The notes under the pieces are model-generated. The model was not told the origin of the DNA. It was given only the letters and a program-made list of their open reading frames with translations, and did no database searches. A stretch of DNA of 64,000 nucleotides from Adiantum capillus-veneris (taxonomy: Eukaryota > Streptophyta > Polypodiopsida > Polypodiales > Pteridaceae), in the NCBI GenBank assembly GCA_014529385.2, contig CM043952.1:149819057-149883056 (forward strand). The letters run 5' to 3'. The first letter of the stretch is position 1. Every line of letters begins with the position of its first letter. Position numbers and translations under genes: made by a program. Below are positions 20,531 through 33,089 of the stretch, piece after piece.

Positions 20531-22069
20531 AAAGTTGCTACATTAGCCTTTCTTCAAACACTAGCTAGCTACATTTTGAGCTTGGTCCTCTCCAATATGT
20601 ATGGTGAACCAATGAAAGTGGTTAAGCTAGAGAGTGTGAAGAGCAACCAAAAAACCAAGGTCTTTGTTAAAATCAAGATAAAAAATTAGAAGGGTCAAAC
20701 TATATAAAATAGTGAACATAAACTGGGTAGCAGAAACATGCTAATTCCAAGATTTTAGCCACAACAATCCATCCAATCCTCAACATATGAGCAAGGAATA
20801 CCAACACAATTACAAGAAATAATAAAGTTACAATTTGCAATAAATAGTGACGTCCCCTAAGGAGTCCGACTGAAGGACACAAATTTCCCGCAACCTAGAA
20901 GGTGCGACGTGTATTGAACACACGTGCAAGTTCTCATTTGTGAGCTTACATTGATGGATGAACATCTTACGGTTTACATCTAACCCAAAGATATGCAAGA
21001 AGATATAGTAGATGTGTTTTGCATGCTAGATACAACCGACCTTGTGCTGCTTGATCTGCAAAGTCTCTGCATGTACACATTGAGTGTGGCTATGTGCACT
21101 TCATAAACCTCATCACGTACAAGAAAACTTGAAGTCCCCACCATAGATATCACATACGATTTTCTTTGATTACAACATGCTCCTCAATGCATTCCCCATA
21201 GATATTGTAGAGTCTATTCATTTTGCTACAACGACTGAGAGACCTGGATGATAGCGTATTTTTGTCGTCTCATTCACTAGCCTCTTTTGAACCTTAAATC
21301 CTCCTTCCTCCAACATCCTCATTTTTGTTGGACTCAAATTTGTCCCGTTTTCCACAGGTCAAGTGTTTGGTACTTGCCATGCACAATGGGTTATCGTGTT
21401 GTAGCTTTGCCACAGGTGATCCACATTGTCATTACAAAACCACATGTATTGGGCTTTTGACCCTCACTTCTGCCCTCCCTCATTTCCATTATCCCAAGTT
21501 CTAATGCCCCAAAATGATGGTGCTATTGTACCATTCCAGTATTTCTAATGTTCTTCTTGAATTTTCCAGCTCAACCACCCAACCATCCTTGACATTGTAC
21601 TCTACTACCTCTAGGGACTCTTCAAATTGCCCTCATTGTTTTGTAAATATCAAAATTTTTTAGCAACCATCTCTTCATTTTTGTCTCCTTCAAGGATTGT
21701 TGGTGTTGTTTCAGAAATTATACCCCTCCTTGGTAAATTTTGAGTGACATATTATGGTCTACAGGGAAGCATTTTCCTCCTCACGTTTCATGGTGAATGT
21801 CATTCTTTGCTTTTGTGTGACTATGACATTATCGCCTTCCACATGAGGCCACTGGTACATGGGGGTTCCCCCCAATGGCCTCGTCTACCTCTCCAATAAT
21901 AGTTGCAATATCAGGAGCACACCCTACCACTCCGTTTAACCCTTCTCTTTTCTCTTTTGGGTGGCAAATCACTGCTCTTCGTGTCAAAAGATGGTGACAA
22001 CAAAGAAGAAGAGGAAGAAGAAGGCAAGGATGATGAACACTTTCTTCGTTTCCTCTTTCTTCTATACTA
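20531..22069. other. Unassigned sequence
   Basis: About 1.5 kb without a recognisable gene on either strand. Open frames are short. The minus strand around 21880 reads weakly protein-like but with stops every few codons. Possibly decayed retroelement coding sequence; not assigned. Confidence 0.3.
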
Positions 22070-23260
22070 AGTTTCTAACCTTGAAATAATTATCACAGCC
22101 TTTCCATCATGTAATCTAGCTTTGATAAATACCATGTAATCATATAGCATGATTTACTAATTTCCCTCTTTAGTTTTCAACTAGAATTAGTATAATTTGA
22201 CTTAGATAAATATCTACACTAAGTTTCTAACCTTGACATAATTATCACGGCCTGTTTATTATCTAATCTAATTTTGATAAATAGTATGTAATCATATATA
22301 ATGATTTGCTAATTTCCCCCTTCAATTTACCCTAAAAAATAGTGTTTATAAACTAAGATAATTAGCTAAAGTAATTATCTGTCATTAAGATAATTATCAA
22401 GGGTTTCCTAAGATGTATTTTATCTCTAATAATAATCTCAAAGCTTTTTGAATTAGTTTGCTATTTTCCCATTTTTTCTATTAAAAATAGTGTTTTTTTG
22501 TTGTGATAATTAGTTAAACTAATTATCTGAGGTTAAGATAATTATCACACATTTTGTAAGATATGATTTATCTTTGATAATTATCTTAAAGCATTTTGAA
22601 TCACTTTTCTATTTTCCCCCGTTTAATTTTTCCTAAAAACCGTGTAACTATGCTGAGATAATTAGTTAAACTAATTATCTGAGGTTAAGATAATTATCTT
22701 GAGTTCCTAAGATGTATTTTACCTCTGATAATTATCTTAAAGCATTTTGAATCAATTTTCTATTTTCTCCCTTTTAATTTGTCCTAAAAACAGTGTAATT
22801 TTGCTAAGATAATTAGGTAAACTAACTGTCTGAGGTTAACACAATTATCACAAGTTTTCTAAGATGTGATGAATCTTTGATAAATATTTCAAAGCATTTT
22901 GAATCAATTTGTTTTTTTACCCCTTATAATTTGTCCTTAAAACAGTGTAATTTTGCTAAGATAATTACGTAAACTAATTATCTGAGGTTAACATAATTAT
23001 TAGAGGTTTTTTGATATATGATTAACCTCTAAAATAAATATCCCAAAGCATTTTGAATCAATTTACTATTTCCCCCCTTATAATTTGTCCTTAAAATAGT
23101 GTAATTCTGCTAGGATAATTAGGTAAATTGATTATCTGAGGTTAACATAATTATCACGGGTTTCTTAAGATGTAATTAATCTTTGATTATTATCTTAAAG
23201 CATTTTGAATCAATTTGCTTATTTACCCCTTTATTTTTCTGTCAAAAACCGTGTAATTCT
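22070..23260. repeat. AT-rich tandem satellite, about 150-bp unit
   Basis: The phrase AAGCATTTTGAATCAATTT, with variants, recurs at about 22441, 22592, 22741, 22893, 23048 and 23200, a spacing of 149-155 bp. Two more diverged units precede it (CTAATTTCCC words near 22155 and 22307), giving about eight units. Each unit also carries a near-palindrome whose arms are GATAATTAGTT and its complement (22505-22527, 22657-22679) and a CTGAGGTTAAGATAATTATC word. Confidence 0.85.
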
Positions 23261-23697
23261 GCTTAATTAATTATGAAATTACTCAAAAAATTATAAGATA
23301 ATTTTCCTAGCATAATGACAATCTAAAACAGCTCTGATAATTACCTAAACTTAATCTAAACTTAATTAATATAATTCCCATTAATTTATGGTTAAATGAA
23401 TAATTTCAGTCCTAATATGATATAATAATTAATTAGCTTAATATCCCTAAGCTTAATCACAATAATCAATAGAGAATATTTAATTAAGAGAGGATTTTTG
23501 AGTATACATAGGATAAATCTTAAATTTATTAAAAAAATAGGTTAACCTAGCTTTGCTAATTAAGAAAGATTACGCTAATTACCGTTTAATTAACCAACTA
23601 GAGCTTGATCTCTAGTGATTTCTGTGTAGCGGTCTCTCTAGATGAGAGAGAATGTGCCAAGGCTCCGAGTCTGTCTGAAATTGTGAAGCAAGGGTCA

Positions 23698-23705
23698 TAT
23701 TTATA
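23698..23705 (-). promoter_or_regulatory. Possible TATA box, minus strand
   Basis: Minus-strand TATAAATA in the context CCTATAAATATGACCC, followed about 60 bases later by a CT-rich leader-like stretch. It could be the U3 promoter of an unrecognised antisense LTR between the satellite and 24.2 kb. No other LTR boundary is visible, so this is tentative. Confidence 0.3.
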
Positions 23706-24169
23706 GGTTTCTGAGCACTCACAGGCTGAAAAATGATAGCCCTACCGCTCCAAAAACTTCCCCTACTGCTAAATCTAGTCTGGGAAAGTTCATCATTACC
23801 CCACACAGCCCCCCAAATACTCATAATCAATTTTCTACTAGTTTGTTGACTTTGAATGATTAATTTTGGAAATATCTACAATTTCTAGAACCTTAGGATA
23901 AAAAGTCTTTAGCAGTAATAATTACTGAAACCATTCAATTTTACTTAACTAATTAAATTCATAGTGTAACCTTTCAGAGCCCGTAACTTTTTCAGAGTTT
24001 ATCAGAATTCTGTTCTGAAAATTTCTAGCCCAGGGTTTGCTGTGCTTAAGATTCTAAAATTACCAATATTTGCCACTGTCGGACAATTCTACATTGCTTT
24101 TTCAATAATCATATCAGTTTGATTAAGCTTTATACAATCTTTAAGGTTTCAGAAACTGGAAACCTTACA

Positions 24170-24244
24170 AATCTAATCTTTCATAAATCACCCAAGGACC
24201 TCTCTCCTTAGGCAAGAAAAGGGAAACCTTAGCTCTGATGCCAA
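24170..24244 (-). other. Primer site and leader, pointing left
   Basis: On the minus strand the text after the LTR end is TTGGCATCAGAGCTAAGG followed by TTTCCCTTTTCTTGCCTAAG and a GGAGAGAGGTCCTT stretch. It closely matches the primer site and leader of E1 (5913-5975), with one base change in the 12-base primer site. Similarity fades after about 75-85 bp. Confidence 0.75.
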
Positions 24245-24789
24245 TGTCAGAGAATCTAATACTTACTTTAGATTCTACAAAATTGAACTTATGAAATAGA
24301 GAGTTTCCTTAAGAAAATTCTTTAGAGGAGCCAAAGGTTGTATCAAGCTGATTTCATTGCACTTATATAGTAGAACATCAAAATCATGCACATAATTCAA
24401 AGAGAATACCACACTGAAGATTGACAGCTTAATGAGGACCGGATTTACTTGGAGCTGGCTTCCCCTTCAAAAGGTGTTTGTGTTATAATTCTTTCTCAAA
24501 GAGAGCTTTAATTACAACACAACTTGTGCTCTATTGGAGATTTCCTCAAACCAAGAAGATATTCCAGGGTGTAATCCTGCTTCCCAAGCCCTGAACACCC
24601 CAACGAGGAGAAAGAACTGCGGGGTAAGAGGTAGATGAGGTGAATTAAGTATTTTTCAAGCAAAAGAAATTATATTTCGTATGAGCAAGCTCTTAGCATA
24701 GCCTAGCATAATAGAGTACTAGAAGATGATGAAGAAGAAGGAGTTTCTTGGATTTGCATCCATAGCTAATCTCTTGAGCATAGAGTCCA

Positions 24790-24873
<84 letters not shown>

Positions 24874-25961
24874 AGATTTTGGCCACTCTTGGCACTTGAG
24901 AGTGTGTGAATGAGGAAAAGAGAGCAAAAAATCCAATGAACCCTTGCTTTAATATTCATGCAAACTTGCCACTAGTCTTCAATGGAATGCCTATAACTTG
25001 ACCAATGAGAAGTGAAGACGCCAAAGTGCAACTCATGCATGCTCACACACTTTTGCATGTTTGCTATACTTGAAAAAATTGTCCACCTCCCCCTTCCTTG
25101 GACTTTTCTTGGCAATTGTACACACCCACACACTTTCTAGCTTCACATAAAGCAAGTATGTGCCACTTTGGACATGTGGTCTAGCCAAGCTTAGAAAGGA
25201 AGGACTAGAGTCAACTTTCTAAATAAGGAGGGGCTGATCTAACCTTAGACTTTAGATTTTTCCTTTCATCTATTAAAAACTTTAAACTTACCCTATAATT
25301 CAGCTAGTTCAAGTGCAAGACCTTTGCACAAACCTTTGGAGGCTTTATGAAGCTGACTTTACATGCTAATTTAGGACCTGTTAAATTAGGATGGACTTTG
25401 GTAAAAATAAAACTCACTCTTGGGATTTAGTAGAGCTTCATCTCCTGTGCAAAACCTTAGCATGGTGCTTTGGAGATGCCACCAAACTGATCCCAAAACG
25501 TGCAAAATTTAGACCTGCTAAATTTAGACTATTTGTAACATTAGAAATTTACCCTAAGGCTTCCCAAAGTTTGTACTTGGAATCTAAAGAGTTATTTTAA
25601 TTACTTGAATTTAGCACATCTACTTTGTATTTTTAGACTTCTATAGTTGCTCTAAGTAATCTCCTTGGTCCTATACCTTTGATCAAGGCTACTTGGGTTA
25701 TATTCATTCTTCCTTGACCTGTACCTATGATTGATATAACTAAACAACAATTACTCTTGATCTTTTATGGACATTTTCGCTTTTGGTCTCAAGCCTTTGA
25801 CCAATTTGGTCCAGAAGCACTAAAATCAACTTCACCTATCCTCTTTATTTTCCTTGGATTTAAATGGCCAAATTAAGATGGAAAATACTTTAGAAGGTTA
25901 GAAATTAATTTTCATCACACTATTTCTTTTGAGATTGAATAAAATACTAGATTCTTTGACA
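24245..25961 (-). mobile_element. Antisense LTR flanked by two outward leaders
   Basis: A block of 1717 bp beginning (minus strand) TGTCAAAGAATCTAGTA and ending TTAGATTCTCTGACA. The core AGCCAGCTCCAAGTAAATCC near 24445 is the family's GGACCGGCTCC..ATCCGGTCCT word, so the block is a minus-strand LTR throughout. Its termini are imperfect inverted repeats (17 of the first 21 bases match). A GA tract (24794-24870) lies inside. Unusually, primer site plus leader lie on both sides: leftward at its U5 end (expected) and rightward at its U3 end (not expected). Confidence 0.7.
24794..24870. repeat. (GA)n microsatellite within antisense LTR
   Basis: About 38 GA repeats inside the LTR block 24245-25961. 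LTR-internal microsatellites are also seen in E3 and in the 60.7 kb solo LTR. Confidence 0.95.
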
Positions 25962-26930
25962 TTGTATCATAGCTAAGGCTTCTCTTTTCTTGCCTAAGAA
26001 GAGAGATCCTTGAGTAATCTATGAAATATTGCAGTTATTCATTGCAATAGGGTGAGTGGGACTGGGATTTATTATCATCTTGATTGGCATGCCTGCTTGC
26101 AGTGTACAAGGGACACCATCAAGAACTATGGTCATGATAATGGAGTATTTTAGAATGCCTATGGATTAACCATTATTGCGCTATTAATCGGTGTTAGCTT
26201 GAAACTATTAAATCCATTCTACTACTCTTTGCAATTAACAATATTCTAAAGCATGCTAGTAGTTACTTTAATGCTTATTTTCAAGGGCTAAGAGGAGCAG
26301 TAACCAAGGTTTTGGTAGTACCAAGAAAAGAGCTAACATATATATACAAGGAACTCTAATCATGGCACAACATAATAACCAAGGTTCATAATCAATATAA
26401 TTAATATTGACAATGTGGGTTTAGCACATGGTGTACACACTGATGATGATCGAAGAATCATCAACCATCTTGTTGGAAAGCTTTAAGAAGCTATTGGAAA
26501 CCCGACTTTGCAAGCATAGGTTCAAAGCCGAATACAAGCTCTTGAAGTTTCTCCAAGTACCCAAGAAGAAAAAGATCCTATGAGGCCTCCTAGTGAGACC
26601 TCCAAAAGTGGAATCTTTTTGGGTAATGAGGAGGAAATAACAGAAGGAACTCGAAGCCAAACTGTTCAAGAAGAAGCCATGCATCAAGAACTTTCAAGGG
26701 GAGGTATGAAAGTGATGCCCCCATAATCTCTGAGAGTGATGCGGCCCCAAGAAGGTGGCAAACACATTAATGACCCAGCCCTCCCAACAAGAAGAGGAAG
26801 TCATCAAGAATGAATGGAGAAAACAAATCAACAAGGAGGAATCAGAGAAAGTGGTCACCATCCTCTCCTTCTCCTTTCTCGGGAACCTCTTTGTGAGTGT
26901 ACTATAGTATAGATGATAATACAACTCTAC
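25962..26930 (+). pseudogene. Plus-strand leader and gag 5' remnant
   Basis: TTGTATCATAGC followed by TTCTCTTTTCTTGCCTAAG and AGTGGGACTGGGAT reproduces the E1 primer site and leader in plus orientation, without an own LTR on its left. After AGGGCTAAGAGGAGCAGTAAC a gag start is recognisable at ATG 26363 (MAQHNNQ; E1 has MADNNQ), then NHLVGKL, AIGNPTLQA and RPPSETSKS, frame-shifted and with stops. Similarity to E1 gag is lost near 26930. Confidence 0.65.
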
Positions 26931-27039
26931 CACTCACAATTGTGAGTATGGCAAAAAAAAGAAGAGGAGATGGGAGTAACCTTTCTATCTTCTACCACAT
27001 AAAACTTATGTGGATAGAGATATTTATTAACTTGCACAT

Positions 27040-27225
27040 GTATCACTGTCCAACCCAATGCCTTGATTGAGTGCTCTGAATAACTTTGAATGTCGGGTTG
27101 TGTTGGTTGAGCTCTTCCTCAAGTATAAGCTGCTTGGATAGGCTGTAGGAAATAAGATTTCCTTGAGCTCCAAAATCTAGAATTGCACTTGCCTCCACTT
27201 GATTACAGCCATTCTTAATTGCTAG
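27040..27225 (-). pseudogene. Retroviral-type aspartic protease scrap
   Basis: Minus-strand codons give QVEASAILDFGAQGNLISYS then LSKQLILEEELNQ before a TGA. The D-x-G followed by NLIS and a hydrophobic stretch fits a gypsy-type protease active-site region (compare LFDPGSTHNFIS in E3). It runs opposite to the gag remnant just left of it, so it belongs to a different insertion. Confidence 0.45.
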
Positions 27226-27683
27226 TAGAGAGAGTATTTAGCTAGAGTGTTGTCCTTTGATTGCACGTACATTGGAGTGCTTTTCTAATAGGATATCATG
27301 TATTGATTTCTCTCTCCAGTATGTAATCCTTGGTGCATCATTTCAAGTGTGATAGTTTGGTTACCTTGGCTAATTTCTCTTGAGTATCATGTTATGAATT
27401 CAAGTGTGGTAGATGATTCTCGTAGCTCCCTTTGGAGTCTTGAGTCTTGTGTTAGAATGTGGTAATTTATTATCCCAATTTGTTTTGGGGCATCATATCT
27501 TGAGTTCAGGGCTTGTTTGAGGTCTCTTATATTCTTCTTACAACCTTAGAATCTCACATCATGGTCTGTGTCTAAGTGTGAACCTTTCTATCACCCAAGT
27601 GGGGTATCTTATTATCCCAATTTTCTGTAGTCCTCTAGGCTACCATGTCTTTGAAGCTTTACTTTAATAAAAAAATTTCTATA

Positions 27684-29201
27684 TGTAACGGAAATGGACT
27701 ATGAACATTGAGAATATTGGAATTAAGAAAAATGTAGTGAGATTTTTTATTAGAATTCTTTGAGAAAATAGAGGGAGAACTTGATTAGAGGTAGCAACAC
27801 AATCATTATACCTAATTAACTTGGCATGGACAATACTTTGCAAGAGAGAGAATTAGAGAACTTGACAGTAGTTGAGGACGGGATTTATGTGGAGCCGGTC
27901 CCCCTCCAAAAGGCTTTTGTATTATAGCTTCTCCCATAAAGAGAGACTCGGTACAATACAAGCTTTGTGTTCCCTTGAATCCTTGATGGTGCAATGAAGA
28001 TAGAGAGCTTCATGCACCACAATTATGCCCGTAACTTAGCTAAATGAAAGCATTAACTTATCCTCGACCTCAGTCTGAAGACCTCAAACACCTTCGAAGG
28101 TGGAGAGAGCTAGAAGGGAATGTGGGTAGGGAAGAGGAATAAGAAGTATTATTACGAGAAAGAAGTAGTATCCTCTCATACCATTACTCATAGTGCTTAG
28201 CATAACATAGTAGCATAGTAATGGAGATGAAGAAGATGGCTATCATAGCATTGCAGCATGGATCTTTGTTGGATTTTTTTTCATATCCAAGAGTTGTTGG
28301 TTTAGGCTTTCAGCTTCTCAAGCTTGGAGAAGGAGATGGAGTTCTTGCACTTTCACAAACTGAGAGTGAGAGCATGTGACTATGTGTGTGTGAGAGAGAG
28401 TATACCCCCAAGCACACCCCCAACTTGCTTTGGTCGACCCCTCCTTGTAGGTCATCCTTGAATTTTATTGGACCCTTCCAAGCCTAGCCAATCACATGCT
28501 TAGTGCATATCAAGCAACATGGGTAGTCTTTGGACAAGTGTCCTCCTTACCCCTTTGAGAGATAGGGCTTGATAATGCCTAGATAATTATTTAATTCAAC
28601 TAAATGCTCATTGGACTCTCTCAAAGTCAACCAATAGGCTTTAGGCACACTATGGGGGCAACCTAGCTAGGAGCTTGACATGTGTCCCATATGGCTCTTT
28701 GAGCAAGGGGTGTCCCTTGAGTGAGGGAAAGGTCATTCTCTCTCATCCCCTACTTGCATGGCTCACCCCCCTCATTGTAGGCCTTGGTTTGACTTGAAGA
28801 TTCTCAAGAACCTTGTCCCATAAGCATGAAAATCACCTCATTCAGCAAGCACGACAAGCACCTCAATTGCATTAGTCAGCTCAAGCACGACAAGTACCTC
28901 GAGCACATGCTTAGCTTGTCTAAGGTCTAAAATACTTTAATGTCTTGGGTCTAAGACTTTTGACACTAACCTTTGGAGGTCTTTAATGAAGCTAACCCTA
29001 AGGTCTTTTAAGCTCCATTAGTTGGCATTGCTCTTTGCTAGACCATCCCCCATTTGGACCCATTGACTTTGGTCCCCTGCTGAGATAGATTCATAAGAAT
29101 GTCTATATTCTAACTCTTGTTCCCGTTTATTCTCCCACATTAAATGATCAATTTAATATGAGAAAATCATTTGGGTTAGTTAGATATTAGATTTTATGAC
29201 A
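27684..29201 (-). mobile_element. Antisense solo LTR of the E1/E3 superfamily
   Basis: On the minus strand it begins TGTCATAAAATCTAATATC (E1: TGTCATTAAATATCTAAAAT) and ends CCATTTCCGTTACA, 1518 bp, with the GGGGACCGGCTCCACATAAA core near 27890. Flanks CTATA (27679-27683) and TTATA (29202-29206) differ at one base and may be an aged target duplication. No primer site or polypurine tract adjoins, so it is a solo LTR. Confidence 0.75.
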
Positions 29202-29483
29202 TTATAGGTAAAGCAAGATACAAAGAGTGATATCTAGAAACTATGTATGGGTGAATGATATTAAGACAACTAGAATAACCTTTACATCATCAAAGTGTGT
29301 AAATTGGTGATCTTAGTTCCCTTTGAAGTTCTAGGCCTTGAAATTGACTTGTGGGATTGTGTGCAATGTATGAATAAGAAAAGTGACTTGTCATGCATCT
29401 TTATTGTTTTTAAAATGTTATGTTCTTTTGTGTATAAGTATAAGTCTAAAAACAACAACACGTGCACACGCACACGCACACGT

Positions 29484-29562
<79 letters not shown>
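29484..29562. repeat. (AC)n microsatellite
   Basis: About 39 AC repeats preceded by a mixed CACACG region. The apparent His/Thr or Cys/Val open frames across it are an artefact of the repeat. Confidence 0.95.
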
Positions 29563-29565
<3 letters not shown>

Positions 29566-30263
29566 CTTGCCTATCTTTTGAAGGAACCTAGCAATGACAA
29601 GATGTAGGATGCATAGTAGTGTATCTGAACTAGGAGGTGTGCATGTGTTTGTGTGTAGTGAAGGGTGTACTGCATATTTGTGTGGCATCTTTCATTGACA
29701 ATAGTGTGATCATAATATGGTCATCTTGAAGCACATGATGCGAGCAAAAACATCAACAAGAGGCCGTTACAAATTTTGACATCTTCACCTAGCAATTATA
29801 GCTTGTTTGAGGCAGCAATGAAAGATGTTAAGTTGATTAGAGCATAAGAGAGAGATCTAGCATGGTAGCTATGGGTATCAATGTTGGGCAGGTAGCAATG
29901 GGTAGCAGTGTGTTGGGCAGGTAGGGTGATTTTACCTGAAGGGTCGACGGTGGGTGATGAAAGGGACGACTTGTGCATATAGTATGCATATGGTGGAGAG
30001 GTGTATCCATAAGGAAAAAATGTTGTAAGTGCTTGTTCTTGCACTAAATGATGTCTTCTCTCTCTCTCTGGTTGGATGCACCAATCGTCACTTGGTGTAG
30101 CTGCATCCAACTGAAGCTCATAATCCTACCCTATTGTACTTCCAACAAACAACTAATTTTTAGTAGATTAGAAATGTTAGCAATGCACATAGATGCACTC
30201 ACTTGTGCTCTTTGTCACACATGAGCACATGGCCACTAACGTATGAGTCATGCAATAGGTGGA

Positions 30264-30268
<5 letters not shown>

Positions 30269-30321
<53 letters not shown>
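30269..30321. repeat. (TC)n microsatellite
   Basis: About 26 TC repeats, 55 bp left of the E2 5' LTR. Confidence 0.95.
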
Positions 30322-30324
<3 letters not shown>

Positions 30325-31099
30325 TGGCTAAGAGTATTGTAGAAAGTCTCTAATCATAGCCCAAAAATTGAACATTGTAAGGTCTTTGCCACCCTTGGAA
30401 AGGGGATTCCCATGTAATGGAATACATATCAGGCCATTTTGGTCATAAACAAAAAGTTACTATTTTTGGCAGTTTTTCCAGCTTTGATGAGCCAATGTTA
30501 AATATATTATTGTAAGATTTTCAAAAATAAAATTTTTACTTGTTTATCATTTTTGTCCAAAAATAGAAAGTTTTGAGGTGCTTACACCCATCTAAACGCG
30601 ACCGTCTTTTCTAAATTTATCCCGTCGTGAATTTCCATAAAAATAGATGTCTGTCTCAAAAACTACTAAATATAGTAGGTGTGTGCATCTGACACCTTAG
30701 TCTGTCATCCTCAAGCTCGTCTTTTAATAGCAAGTTTCGAAATTGAATTCTGACAAGCCAAGCTCACTTTAGACACTTAAATTTCATCCTAATGTTAATG
30801 AATTAAATCCTAAGCCTAAGGTATGCATGTGTATGCATGTGCATGAGAATGTATGTGCATGTGTATGTATGGGTATGTGTATGTATGACCATAAATGACA
30901 CATGGCCATAGCCCATCTCTTATGGTATGTTGACCCTAAGCATGGGTAAGTACATGAGGTGTATCACTCAATTGGGTAAAAGGGGACACCTTTAGTGGTA
31001 AGTGAGAGGCTTGTGACACCTCTAATCCTTCATTTGGCAAGAGGGGGCAAGAAAGGGAGGTATGGGAATGCCTTGGACCTCAAGAAACCTCCTAACCCC

Positions 31100-31107
31100 T
31101 ATATAAA
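31100..31107 (+). promoter_or_regulatory. TATA box of E2 5' LTR
   Basis: TATATAAA in the context AACCCCTATATAAAGGCC, a strong plant TATA element, conserved at 39011-39018 in the 3' LTR. Transcription would be expected to start about 30 bp downstream. Confidence 0.7.
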
Positions 31108-31282
31108 GGCCATTCACACTCAATTTTAGACACACATGAACACACTTGGGAGAAGGGAGATCTGCTGCTGTGGCAATTAACTTGGTGGCTTCTACATCAA
31201 AGCTTTGAGAGATCAATACCTCCAAAGCACATTGGGTAATGTAAATCTATTGTTTAATCAAGCTATTATGAATCTCTTCTCT

Positions 31283-31382
31283 CAATTGGAATCCTTTCCA
31301 ATTGCTTCCATACATTAACATCCAATTGGAATCCTTTCCAATTGCTATCATATTGCCATTCAATCAGAATTCTTTCCAATTG
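31283..31382 (+). repeat. Three hairpin repeats in E2 LTR
   Basis: CAATTGGAATCCTTTCCAAT followed by TG (arms CAATTGGAA / TTCCAATTG) at 31283 and 31323, with a decayed third copy at 31361; spacing is about 39 bp. The array recurs at 39194-39293 in the 3' LTR. It lies in the transcribed leader and may fold in RNA. Confidence 0.7.
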
Positions 31383-31840
31383 CTACTCTACTATCAAATG
31401 CTATACTCTTATTTACCTATCCTCAATTGGAAATCAACAATCATTATATCTATTTTATGGTAATTTCTCTACATTACAAAGTAATGAAGGTCTCACTGCT
31501 CGCTTACATAATTAATTGTGTTGACTGCATGCACAATTCTTCATCAATGTAACCTAAATATTTGCATGAATTAGCTAGAATATTCAAGAATTGTCCAACT
31601 AAAATGATGGATTGTTCTTGCAAGTATATATAAGTGATTAATCATAAGATTAGTGCATAAATGGATGGTGTGAATGAGTATTGTCTATTAGACCTTGCAT
31701 AAAATTTCTTGCCTACCATAAGCATAAATCATTAGAATAGAAGTGTAAGAATAGATGAAATTAACATTCCATCAACCTTATTATCAAATTGTTTATTGCA
31801 CAATTAGTTTTTACACATTTTCAAGTTAGTTAGAGACAAG

Positions 31841-32026
31841 ATGGCCCCAAAAAGGACCCGTGTTAGCGAGACTCACAATGATGAGGCTGACACTAGCCGA
31901 GAAGCTGATAAAGGAAAAAGAATTGCCTTGGAGGATATGCCACCAAACTCGCCAGGAAATGGTCCTACATTAGACAAGGTTGGATTTAATTTTGTTAAGT
32001 ATTTGCATTCATTGCATAGACAATAG
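31841..32026 (+). CDS. Small gag-like ORF inside E2 LTR
   Basis: Sixty-one codons starting MAPKRTRVSETHNDEADTSR, charged and proline-rich, about 700 bases downstream of the TATA box. It resembles the basic N-terminal start of Gag proteins of Tekay/Del-type chromoviruses (resemblance judged by eye, not by search). The copy in the 3' LTR is identical for the first 126 or so bases, although the surrounding LTR differs by a few per cent. A possible splice donor (GACAAG|GTTGGA) follows codon 47 in phase 0. The gag reading frame at 34006 opens in phase 0 right after a GCGTAG acceptor-like site. The ORF may therefore be the first exon of gag. It could also be a chance frame. Confidence 0.45.
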   Translation: MAPKRTRVSETHNDEADTSREADKGKRIALEDMPPNSPGNGPTLDKVGFNFVKYLHSLHRQ

Positions 32027-33089
32027 AGTAGAAAAAGGGAAAACAATCTCTATGGATCATAAAACCATCACAAATTATAGCATATGTTTTATATAATTTT
32101 CTTTGAAGAGTGAAAGATTGTTTGGAAAGTAATATGTTTGCTTGTAGGAAAGAAATGTTTTCCTAGTAGAAGAACTCTCGAACCTTTTTCATTCAAAATC
32201 CTATACTGATATAGTCAAAACTCCCTTTGATATCCAGGGAGGAGAGCTTAGCAGAGTGAACGCTAAAGTAGTGCATATGGTTGCACACATCTTGCGAGTT
32301 GGTGCCCAAAATGCAAGATAGTACTTGCGGATTGTTGCCGAGATTGCAAGTTAGTCACTGTGGGTTGGTGCCCAGATTGCAGAACAATTTAGTTGTATGG
32401 GCAACTAAAGACACCGAGACCAATAAACTCTCGCCAAGAGGAGTGAACTCTTGGGGTTGGGATATTTTAATGAAGAAGGATGGTATGTTGTTTTTCTTCT
32501 AGAAGGATTGTCTTGGTGCCGATTTGAAATTGGTTGAAGGGCTGTCTTAATGAACTTGTGATGGAAAACCAAAAAAGGAACTTTGTGTATGAACAATCAT
32601 GTGGTAGTAATTAGAAAACAAGCAGAACAAAGTGTGAGTGTGGGGGTTGAAAGTGGGGACTGGCTTAGGTTGCCAGTGAAGGATGGGTGGTCTCGATTAG
32701 TCAAGAAACTCTCCTCTCCCTCTTGTAAAACTCTCCTCTCCCTCTTGTATAACTCTCCTCTCCCTTAGAGACTCATTGTGCCAAGAGTCGAGAATTCCAA
32801 TTGTACGCACCTCTGAAAGTTATGGGAAAAAAGGAAATTGGGGTTTCTCTCTCTCAGAAGGTGAGATTTAAGAACGTCATAGTATTGTAACAGTTCACGC
32901 TTTCCTTGCGAGACAGGGCTAGGAATCCTTTTTAATGGTTCGGACTCAAGTTACTCGGTGTGACGAGAACCTGTCCATTAGAATCTTGTCTATATTGACT
33001 ATGTTTTCTCAATTGAATAGGGCCTAGCGACCTGTCAGGTGCCCTCCTGTTGCCAAAAGGTTATGGTATCGGGGAGGGGACCTCACATG

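Larger units (their letters stand above)
29202..30375. other. Unassigned sequence with two microsatellites
   Basis: No gene is supported. It contains (AC)n at 29484-29562, short GGGTAGC-type repeats near 29880, and (TC)n at 30269-30321 just before the E2 5' LTR. Confidence 0.4.
30376..33087 (+). repeat. E2 5' LTR
   Basis: Boundaries come from comparison with 38297-40960. U3 runs to roughly 31130 (TATA box at 31100). The long R-U5 part holds three hairpin-forming repeats (31283-31382), a 61-codon ORF (31841-32026) and a block of G/C-richer words shared with the 3' LTR. It ends GGGGACCTCACA just before TGTGGTATCCGAGCC. Confidence 0.92.

Noticed and set aside
24245-25961. Autointegration product as the cause of the two-sided leader
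   Set aside because: It would require attack exactly at the LTR-primer-site joint; recombination between similar LTR ends explains the exact joint more simply. Not excluded.
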